From Lactobacillus gasseri ATCC 33323 = JCM 1131 (GTDB taxonomy: Bacteria > Bacillota > Bacilli > Lactobacillales > Lactobacillaceae), in assembly GCF_000014425.1 (NCBI RefSeq), contig NC_008530.1, positions 1,612,001 to 1,676,000 on the forward strand: DNA of 64,000 nt, written 5' to 3'. The position numbers and the translations under genes are program-made. Every line of letters begins with the position of its first letter. The stretch's first letter is position 1. This document shows positions 57,801 through 64,000 of this stretch, piece by piece. Below the pieces are notes generated by a model that was not told the origin of the DNA, did no database searches, and saw only the letters and a program-made list of their open reading frames with translations.

Positions 57801-58493
57801 ATGAACAAGGAAGAATTTATCAACAAAATCCATGGTGGTTTAATTATTTCATGTCAGGCTTTACCTGGCGAACCACTCTATACCGAAGAAGGCGGCATTA
57901 TGCCACTAATGGCAAAAGCTGCTCAAGAAGCTGGTGCAACAGGTTTAAGAGCAAATTCCGTCAGAGATATTAAACAAATTAAAAAAGTCGTCGATCTACC
58001 AATGATCGGAATTATTAAACGAGACTATCCACCAGAAAAGCCATACATTACTCCAACTATGAAAGAAGTAGATGAATTAATGGAAACAGGCGTTGAAGTA
58101 ATTGCCCTTGACTGTACCTTACGGCCAAGACATGATGGCAAGACAGTAGCTGAATTTATTAAAGAAATTAAAGCTAAATATCCAAACCAACTTTTAATGG
58201 CAGATACTTCAAACTTTGAAGAAGCTAAAAATGCCTATGAAGCAGGCGTAGATTTTGTTGGTACTACTCTTTCTGGCTACACCGAAGAAAGTCCTAAGAC
58301 TGACCATCCAGATTTTGATTTAATTAAAGCTTTAGTCGATGATGGTCTACCTGTGATTGCTGAAGGAAAAATTCATACTCCAGAACAATTAAAGCAAGTA
58401 ATTGACATCAACCCAGCAGGAATTGTAGTTGGCGGTGCAATTACTCGCCCACTTCAGATTGCTAAAACATTCACTTCTGTTTTTGAAAAATAA
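57801..58493 (+). CDS. nanE: N-acylglucosamine-6-phosphate 2-epimerase (ManNAc-6-P epimerase)
   Basis: A 230-aa TIM-barrel enzyme converting N-acetylmannosamine-6-phosphate into N-acetylglucosamine-6-phosphate. Motifs: [28 protein letters not shown] with the catalytic-type lysine (Lys73), [37 protein letters not shown] with the conserved Glu, and [10 protein letters not shown]. Length is normal. It starts a two-gene operon with the PTS gene (26 bp gap). Sialic acid lyase and ManNAc kinase genes are not in this window, so the sugar is probably ManNAc brought in already phosphorylated by the PTS; that is an inference from context. Confidence 0.95.
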   Translation: MNKEEFINKIHGGLIISCQALPGEPLYTEEGGIMPLMAKAAQEAGATGLRANSVRDIKQIKKVVDLPMIGIIKRDYPPEKPYITPTMKEVDELMETGVEVIALDCTLRPRHDGKTVAEFIKEIKAKYPNQLLMADTSNFEEAKNAYEAGVDFVGTTLSGYTEESPKTDHPDFDLIKALVDDGLPVIAEGKIHTPEQLKQVIDINPAGIVVGGAITRPLQIAKTFTSVFEK

Positions 58494-58519
58494 TAAATCA
58501 TAACGAAAGAGGCTTAATC

Positions 58520-60595
58520 ATGTCTAAGAAATTTTCACATGTTGGGCAGGCCTTTTCACAACTAGGTCAAGCCTTCATGCTTCCAATCGCCATTTTACCG
58601 GTAGCTGGTTTACTGCTAGGTTTAGGTGGTGCTTTAACAAATAAAGCAGCTGTTGGTGCTTATCCTTGGCTTAACCAAGAATGGCTTCAAACTATCTTAA
58701 AAGTAATGAACTTCGCTGGTAGCGCAGTTTTTAATAATTTAGCGCTTATCTTCTCAATTGGACTAGCTGTTGGTCTTGCTAAAGGAGATAAGGGTACAGC
58801 TGGCCTTGCTGGTGGTGTGGCTTACCTAGTTTATACCGCAACAATTTCAGGCTTGCTACAAATGTTTTCACCTAAAAACACCATTGATACTGGTGTTTTA
58901 GGAGCTATCGTTATTGGATGCGTAGTAGCTTATCTTCACAACCACTACCGTAAAGTTGAATTACCACAATTTTTAGGATTCTTTGGCGGATCAAGATTTA
59001 TCCCGATTATTTCATCCCTCGCAGCTATTGTAATTGGTGCCATCTTCTTTATCATTTGGCCACCAATTCAAAGTGGCTTAACTAGTGCTGGTTATGCAAT
59101 TGCTAAAATGGGAAGCTTTGGTAGTTTCTTATATGGATTTTTACTCCGTTTAACTGGAGCAGTTGGTCTTCACCACACTATCTATCCAATGTTTTGGTAC
59201 ACAGCTCTAGGTGGAACTGCAGATGTTGCAGGTAAAACTGTTGTTGGTGCACAAAATATTTTCTTTGCTCAATTGGCCGACCCTAACCATCACGGTCTAT
59301 TTACCTATGGCACAAGATTCTTTGCTGGTCGTTTTGCCACAATGATGTTTGGTCTTCCAGGTGCAGCTTTAGCAATGTATCTTTGCTTGCCTAAGAGAAA
59401 CCGTAAAACTAGTGGTGGTTTATACCTTTCAGGTGGTTTAACCTCTTTCTTAACTGGTATTACTGAACCTATTGAATATACTTTCCTATTCGTAGCGCCT
59501 TGGCTATATGTTATTCACGCCTTTCTTGATGGCTGTTCATTCTATGTAGCTGATATCATGAATATCAGAATTGGTAATTCATTCTCTGGTGGTTTAATTG
59601 ACTATTTACTCTTTGGTGTTTTACAAGGAAGAGATAAAACCAATTGGCCAAATGTCTTAATTATGGGTGTTATCTGGTTCTTCCTCTACTTCTTCGTCTT
59701 TACTTTTTGTATTAAGAAGTTCCATGTGGGCATTCCTGGAATGGTTGTTGAAGACAATCAAGCTGCCGATCAAATTATGGCAGCTGGTCCTAAGACTGAT
59801 GACAAACTCTACAATGAATCATGCGAAATTATTTCAGCATTAGGTGGTTTAGATAATATCGAAACCGTTTCAGCTTGTGCAACAAGATTAAGAGTCTCAT
59901 TAAAAGATAATAACTTAGTTAACGATGATGTCTTCAAGATGCTAGGTGCTCCAGGTGTCTTGAAAGTAGCTGGCGGAGTTCAAGCAATCTTTGGTGGAAA
60001 AGCCGATCTTTATAGTCAAGAAATTAATGACATTATCACTCACCCTGACATGCAACCAGTAAGTAATCCACAAGTGGATAAAATTAACAAATCTACTTCT
60101 ACTAAAATAGAAACTGTTCATAAGTCAGAAAAAGTTATTTTCAAAGCTCCCGTAAAAGGTAAGTTTGAAGATATCACTCAAGTCAAAGATGAAGTATTCT
60201 CACAAAAGATGATGGGTGAAGGTTTCGCAATTGAACCAGAAAATGGAAAAATCTACAGTCCAGTTGATGCTACTGTCATTTCAATCTTCAAGACCAAGCA
60301 TGCTATTGGCCTTAAAACAAAATCTGGTCTAGAAGTAATGCTTCACCTTGGAATAGATACAGTTGAACTTCAAGGTAAACCATTCACGATGAAAGTTAAT
60401 GAAGGTGATCAAGTTACACCTGAAACACAATTAATTGAAATGGACCTTGAACAAGTTAAGGATGCTGGCAAAGATCCAGTTGTGATGACTTTAATTACTA
60501 ACAGTAATGACAGAGTTTCACAAGTTGAAGATATCGTAACAAGTGGTCAATTAGTTGAAGCTCATGACGATGTCTACTCTGCATTAACTAAATAA
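58520..60595 (+). CDS. PTS transporter EIICBA, glucose/N-acetylglucosamine superfamily
   Basis: A 691-aa fused PTS permease in the order IIC-IIB-IIA. IIC (about 1-400) has the family opening FSQLGQAFMLPIAILPVAGLLLG, AVGLHHTIYPMFWY, and the substrate motif GITEPIEYTFLFVAP. IIB (about 430-510) carries phospho-cysteine Cys453 (VSACATRLRVSL). IIA (about 540-690) has GEGFAIEPENG, HAIGLKTKSG and phospho-His609 (VMLHLGIDTVEL). Coupled to nanE and a divergent RpiR regulator, its likely substrate is N-acetylmannosamine or a related amino sugar, though glucose-type or maltose-type members look alike. AAAGAGGC lies just upstream of the ATG. Confidence 0.93.
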   Translation: MSKKFSHVGQAFSQLGQAFMLPIAILPVAGLLLGLGGALTNKAAVGAYPWLNQEWLQTILKVMNFAGSAVFNNLALIFSIGLAVGLAKGDKGTAGLAGGVAYLVYTATISGLLQMFSPKNTIDTGVLGAIVIGCVVAYLHNHYRKVELPQFLGFFGGSRFIPIISSLAAIVIGAIFFIIWPPIQSGLTSAGYAIAKMGSFGSFLYGFLLRLTGAVGLHHTIYPMFWYTALGGTADVAGKTVVGAQNIFFAQLADPNHHGLFTYGTRFFAGRFATMMFGLPGAALAMYLCLPKRNRKTSGGLYLSGGLTSFLTGITEPIEYTFLFVAPWLYVIHAFLDGCSFYVADIMNIRIGNSFSGGLIDYLLFGVLQGRDKTNWPNVLIMGVIWFFLYFFVFTFCIKKFHVGIPGMVVEDNQAADQIMAAGPKTDDKLYNESCEIISALGGLDNIETVSACATRLRVSLKDNNLVNDDVFKMLGAPGVLKVAGGVQAIFGGKADLYSQEINDIITHPDMQPVSNPQVDKINKSTSTKIETVHKSEKVIFKAPVKGKFEDITQVKDEVFSQKMMGEGFAIEPENGKIYSPVDATVISIFKTKHAIGLKTKSGLEVMLHLGIDTVELQGKPFTMKVNEGDQVTPETQLIEMDLEQVKDAGKDPVVMTLITNSNDRVSQVEDIVTSGQLVEAHDDVYSALTK

Positions 60596-60604
60596 TGCCG
60601 AATC

Positions 60605-60642
60605 AAAAATGCACTTCGTACAACTACGAAGTGCATTTTTTC
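60605..60642. terminator. Bidirectional terminator
   Basis: The 16-bp perfect stem AAAAATGCACTTCGTA/TACGAAGTGCATTTTT with loop CAAC lies between the PTS gene (+) and exoA (-). Confidence 0.93.
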
Positions 60643-60656
60643 TTTATCTATTAAAA

Positions 60657-61421
60657 CTATTTTCTTGTTTCAATGTCTAAATCTAATTCAATTGGGCAAT
60701 GATCTGATCCCATAATGTTGTTTAAAATCTGGGCATTGATCATCTTGTCTTCTAAGTTATTTGATACTAAGAAGTAATCTAATCTCCAGCCAATATTCTT
60801 TGCTCGAGCATCTTCGCGATAGCTCCAGTAAGTATACTTTGCTTCATCTGGGTGGAAGTAGCGGAAAGTATCAATAAAGCCGGCATTCAATAATTCAGAG
60901 AATTCTTTTCTTTCAATCCCAGTAAATCCTGCATGGCGGTGATTATCATCAGGTTCTGCTAAATCAATCTTATCGTGAGCCACACTCATATCCCCACCAA
61001 TGATTACTGGCTTATATTGCATTAGCTTAGTAACATAATTTCTAAAAGTTTGTGCCCATAATTCTCTGAAGTCTAATCTTTGCAATTTTTCCCCAGAAAA
61101 TGGAACTTGGACATCAATGAAATAGAAGTTTGAAAACTCTAAAGTAATACTTCTACCTTCGCCATCAACTTCTGGAACGCCAAAGCCATTTGCGACAGTA
61201 ATTGGTTTTTCTTTAGTAAAGACAGCAGTTCCAGCGTAGCCTTTTCTTTTGGCATAATTCCAGTATTGATAATAACCTGGTAAGTCAATTTGTACTTCAT
61301 TCGGCTCTACGCGAGTATCTTGTATGGCAAAGATATCTGCATCTAAGTCTGTAAAGGTATTAACAAAGCCATGACGTAATGCAGCACGCAGACCATTTAC
61401 ATTCCAAGACATAAATTTCAT
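60657..61421 (-). CDS. exoA: Exodeoxyribonuclease III / AP endonuclease
   Basis: A 254-aa base-excision repair nuclease cutting at abasic sites. The start is the ATG at 61421 (MKFMSWNVNGLRAALRHGF), with AGAAGA upstream; the longer frame to 61463 has no support. Catalytic motifs: WNVNG (Asn), AIQDTRVEP, where the usual Glu of LQETK is replaced by Asp in this local alignment, DMSVAHDKIDLA, RLDYFLVSN and GSDHCPIELDL with the catalytic Asp-His. The Q-D-T in place of Q-E-T is as expected in many Lactobacillus homologs. Monocistronic. Confidence 0.94.
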   Translation of the reverse strand: MKFMSWNVNGLRAALRHGFVNTFTDLDADIFAIQDTRVEPNEVQIDLPGYYQYWNYAKRKGYAGTAVFTKEKPITVANGFGVPEVDGEGRSITLEFSNFYFIDVQVPFSGEKLQRLDFRELWAQTFRNYVTKLMQYKPVIIGGDMSVAHDKIDLAEPDDNHRHAGFTGIERKEFSELLNAGFIDTFRYFHPDEAKYTYWSYREDARAKNIGWRLDYFLVSNNLEDKMINAQILNNIMGSDHCPIELDLDIETRK

Positions 61422-61512
61422 AATAATTCTTCTTTCTATGAGCTCACTAGTCAGCTCTCTCACCTTTTATTGTACATAGTTGGTTCAAGCAAATGAAATA
61501 TTCCGATTTCTT

Positions 61513-61857
61513 TCATCTAATCTTTAAATGCCATACAAAGAAGCCAATTCCAATAATCAAGGCTAGAATTCCAGTCCAAATCAAACCAGCATATGTTCCG
61601 CCTAAAAAGCCTAAAATTCCAGCAACAATCATCATAACAAAACCAGCGATATCACCGCCTAAACCGTCACTATTTTCAGTTGAAATATAGACAATTCCGC
61701 TTGCCATAAACAAACCACACAGGAGAATGCCCAAAATCCCTGCTAGCATACTTTTGTCAGCAATTATTCCTAAAAATCCACCTAATAAACCTTGAATAAA
61801 TAACCAAACGGAATATACAATCATCAAAATTCCGATTACTAATTTTGTAACTCTCAT
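61513..61857 (-). CDS. Small four-helix membrane protein, glycine-rich
   Basis: A 114-aa protein with four hydrophobic segments: VIGILMIVYSVWLFIQGLLG, GILGILLCGLFMASGIVYI, IAGFVMMIVAGILGFLGGTY and GILALIIGIGFFVWHLKI. GAAAGAAGAGAAATTTTT precedes the ATG. Composition and length recall DUF4064-type or related small membrane proteins, but no diagnostic motif is seen. It is followed by exoA 91 bp downstream on the same strand. Confidence 0.72.
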   Translation of the reverse strand: MRVTKLVIGILMIVYSVWLFIQGLLGGFLGIIADKSMLAGILGILLCGLFMASGIVYISTENSDGLGGDIAGFVMMIVAGILGFLGGTYAGLIWTGILALIIGIGFFVWHLKIR

Positions 61858-61945
61858 AAAAATTTCTCTTCTTTCAACTATTAAGTTAGTCTACTTAGCC
61901 TTAATATTCAAAATTTTTGATACAATATTTTTATCACAAGGAAAG

Positions 61946-62173
61946 ATGCGAATCACAATGCGAATATTTGAACTAATTGGCCTACTTATTTATCTAGTTT
62001 TAATTGCAATTCTTGTAGCTCAACAAATTAAAGTAAGCAGTGATTTTAGAAATAAAAAAATTACTGAGGAAAAACATCAAAAATTAACTAAAAGAAATAC
62101 TATTCTTTTAATTATAGTAGGAATTCTGTTGATTTTATTTTTGTATACACCCTTTAAGATTTTGATTTTCTAG
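61946..62173 (+). CDS. Small two-helix membrane protein
   Basis: A 75-aa (or 71-aa) protein. AAGGAAAG precedes the ATG at 61946 at a short distance; the ATG at 61958 is an alternative. Helices: FELIGLLIYLVLIAILVAQ and NTILLIIVGILLILFLYTPF, joined by a charged linker (DFRNKKITEEKHQKLTKR). Function unknown. The stop lies 42 bp before the phosphatase gene, so they may be cotranscribed. Confidence 0.6.
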   Translation: MRITMRIFELIGLLIYLVLIAILVAQQIKVSSDFRNKKITEEKHQKLTKRNTILLIIVGILLILFLYTPFKILIF

Positions 62174-62215
62174 GTTTGATATAATCAAAGTAAGTAATTC
62201 AAGGAGATTTTTAAC

Positions 62216-62866
62216 ATGAAAAGAATCTATATCGTCCGTCATGGTCAAACTTATATCAACCGCTATGACAAAATGCAAGGCTGGTGTGATACCCCTCTAA
62301 CTGATGAGGGAATAAAAGGTGCCAAAGATGCTGGTAAAGCTTTAAGTAATATTCCTTTTGATATCGCTATTTCAAGCGATTTAAAGAGAGCCAGTGATAC
62401 TTGTGACTACATTATCAATGAAAACTGTAACCGCGATGAATTACAGCATATTGCAACACCATTTTTTAGAGAGCAATTCTATGGCTTTTTTGAAGGAATG
62501 AATTCTGATGAAGCTTGGCGCATGATTGGTGGGCCTCATGGCTATCCAAGAAGAGATGAACTCCTTAAGGAAGTTGATATCAATACTATTAAAGACTACA
62601 TGAAAGAAGCAGACCCATATCATGAAGCAGAAAATGCGGAGGAATATTGGGACCGAGTTAACAAAGGCTTTGATTTAATCAGTCAATTAGATGGTGCTGA
62701 AAATATTTTACTTGTTACTCATGGCTTTACCATTAGAAGTATTGTTTCTCGCTTTGCGCGTGGCGAATACAACTTGGCTCACGGTCCAAGAAACGCATCA
62801 ATTACAATTATGAATATGACTGATAAAGATATGAAAATTACTTCTTATAATAAAATGTCAGTTTAA
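62216..62866 (+). CDS. Histidine phosphatase family protein (phosphoglycerate mutase-like)
   Basis: A 216-aa protein. The RHG signature YIVRHGQTYINRYDKMQGW holds the phospho-histidine. ISSDLKRASDTC provides the second arginine, FREQFYGFFEGM the Glu, and LLVTHGFTIRSIVSRF the second catalytic histidine. It lacks the long insert of 2,3-bisphosphoglycerate-dependent mutases and is more likely a broad phosphatase (GpmB-like). AAGGAGATTTTTAAC precedes the ATG. The substrate is not inferable. Confidence 0.94.
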   Translation: MKRIYIVRHGQTYINRYDKMQGWCDTPLTDEGIKGAKDAGKALSNIPFDIAISSDLKRASDTCDYIINENCNRDELQHIATPFFREQFYGFFEGMNSDEAWRMIGGPHGYPRRDELLKEVDINTIKDYMKEADPYHEAENAEEYWDRVNKGFDLISQLDGAENILLVTHGFTIRSIVSRFARGEYNLAHGPRNASITIMNMTDKDMKITSYNKMSV

Positions 62867-62869
62867 CGC

Positions 62870-62904
62870 AAAAAAGACTTCACCAATTTTTGGTGAAGTC
62901 TTTT
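62870..62904. terminator. Bidirectional terminator
   Basis: The 16-bp stem AAAAAGACTTCACCAA/TTGGTGAAGTCTTTTT with a 3-nt loop lies between convergent genes. Confidence 0.93.
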
Positions 62905-62906
62905 TC

Positions 62907-64000
62907 TTAATCTTCTTTTTGTAAAACAATGTGTTGGTATAAAGCCACTGTTAATAGGTAGTAAATTGCGTAAAGCACGCCGAAAATTGTAAATGGAATC
63001 CAAAGTTTATCGTATGTATTCATTCCTAAGATAGATTTAAATAATTGGAGTCCAAATAAAACATCCACCACACCTAAAACCGCTGGTAAAACAAATAGAA
63101 TTCCAATTTCTTTAGCAATTGATGCTTTCAATAAGCTCTTTCTTGTACCAACTTTCCAAAGCATTTGGTATCTTGGCTTGTCGCTGTTTGCACCAGATAA
63201 AACTTTAAACATCAAGGTTGAAGCAAGCATTGCTAGGAAGGCAAGTCCTAAGAAGAAGCCCATAAATTCAAAACCAGAAGTCATACTTGAAACTAAACGA
63301 TATTGAGCAGATTTTGAATTAGAAAGGTTTACATTAATTGCTCCCTTTTCAGCTTCTGGTGAACTGATCATTTGATTTACCGATAACTTTTGTAACTTTT
63401 CAATATTGTTGAAATTACTTCTAAAGTTATTAACTCTTAAAAGCTCAATCTTATTTACCTTGGCCTTAATTTGATCATATTTAGCTTGCGATACAACCTC
63501 AGCTTGAGCGTCAACATACGGAGTAAGAGACACTAATTGATATTCGCCTTCTGCTGCGGCATCTGATTTCTTATTTTTAAAATCATTGACAGTAAGACGT
63601 TTAGTATCATAGTGGTTCACGTCATTCTTACGTGAATAGTGCTGATACATAATCTTATTATTCTTGATTTGATTTTCAGAAATATAGAGGACGCGATTCT
63701 TTTCTTTTCCCTTACCCTCTACGACCATCTTATAGTCAAAATGAGTCGTAGATTTTACAGAAACTTTCTTTAGTTGATTATCAACCTTGGGATTACGGTT
63801 GTATAAAACTACATCATAATACGTACTTTGCATTGCCTGCTCAGTCATATTGTTGAAGTTCAAACCAACAGTAATTGCTCCCAAAGCAAGCGCAAATAGT
63901 AATGAAACGGTTGATAAAATTCTAGTATAGTCACTTAATCTAAACTTAAGTTGACCTAAAGTAAAGGAATGAAGTTTTCTGTATTTGAAAGACAAGTTCT
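62907..64000 (-). CDS. FtsX-type ABC transporter permease (N-terminal part outside window)
   Basis: The frame is open to the window edge; 364 residues are visible. The piece starts in a linker (FKYRKLHSFTLGQLKFRLSDYTR) followed by a helix (ILSTVSLLFALALGAITVGL), a large extracytoplasmic loop of about 185 residues rich in Lys, Asn and Ser, then three helices (FMGFFLGLAFLAMLASTLMF, IGILFVLPAVLGVVDVLFG, FTIFGVLYAIYYLLTVALYQ). That is the C-terminal half of a BceB/MacB-like permease of about 600-670 aa. The predicted Met at 63995 is internal. The ATPase gene is expected upstream, outside this window. Peptide-antibiotic resistance or sensing is a family possibility only. Confidence 0.82.
   Translation of the reverse strand, partial: NLSFKYRKLHSFTLGQLKFRLSDYTRILSTVSLLFALALGAITVGLNFNNMTEQAMQSTYYDVVLYNRNPKVDNQLKKVSVKSTTHFDYKMVVEGKGKEKNRVLYISENQIKNNKIMYQHYSRKNDVNHYDTKRLTVNDFKNKKSDAAAEGEYQLVSLTPYVDAQAEVVSQAKYDQIKAKVNKIELLRVNNFRSNFNNIEKLQKLSVNQMISSPEAEKGAINVNLSNSKSAQYRLVSSMTSGFEFMGFFLGLAFLAMLASTLMFKVLSGANSDKPRYQMLWKVGTRKSLLKASIAKEIGILFVLPAVLGVVDVLFGLQLFKSILGMNTYDKLWIPFTIFGVLYAIYYLLTVALYQHIVLQKED

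Overview
The window is AT-rich Firmicute DNA that reads as a chromosome segment of a gut Lactobacillus of the johnsonii/gasseri/acidophilus type. The basis is three giant surface proteins with YSIRK-type signal peptides and LPQTG sortase anchors, of the mucus-binding (MucBP/Mub) and Rib-repeat kinds, together with PTS sugar systems, a Met T-box over a metE-like/luxS operon and a LicT antitermination operon. The species call is an inference. No rRNA, tRNA, CRISPR array, insertion sequence or prophage was seen.

Layout. 1-3150 (minus): a DUF3290-type membrane protein (cut by the window edge), peptidase T, a small PAS-like protein and the PnuC vitamin transporter. 3645-8713: a mucus-binding protein gene with a frameshift. 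8848-11016: mscL, an Rpn/PD-(D/E)XK nuclease and a frameshifted second PAS-like gene. 11161-14929: a sulfur region, with a cysteine-codon leader peptide and terminator before the cystine transporter tcyP, then a Met T-box, a small ORF, a methionine-synthase-like gene and luxS. 15014-22363: a 2449-aa mucus-binding protein. 22563-28755: a small membrane protein, a UvrA2-like ATPase, an oligopeptide-binding lipoprotein and an EamA exporter. 28884-33561: a licT-bglP-bglA beta-glucoside operon with two RAT/terminator modules and cre sites. 33656-42017: a giant Rib/Mub adhesin gene with a frameshift. 42534-44629: efp, coaA and a GDSL esterase.

44675-47411: a lone PTS EIIC, a free-standing RarA C-terminal-domain protein and a divergent RpiR-type regulator. 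47560-51834: a C39-like protease, the HelD helicase, a matrixin-like metalloprotease and a two-helix membrane protein. 52031-56727: a Ca2+-type P-ATPase and a fused DD-carboxypeptidase/LD-transpeptidase, both frameshifted in homopolymers. 56851-60595: a divergent RpiR regulator, nanE and a PTS IICBA, probably a route for N-acetylmannosamine. 60657-64000: exodeoxyribonuclease III, two small membrane proteins, a histidine phosphatase and a partial FtsX-type permease.

Themes. First, cell-surface display and wall remodelling. Second, sulfur amino acid supply controlled by two RNA mechanisms, a Cys leader-peptide attenuator and a Met T-box. Third, three PTS loci, two of them with clear carbon-catabolite (cre) control. 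Fourth, five genes each broken by an apparent small indel. At least two of these lie in homopolymers (a G9 and an A7 tract), which points either to slippage-based on/off switching or to residual sequencing error.
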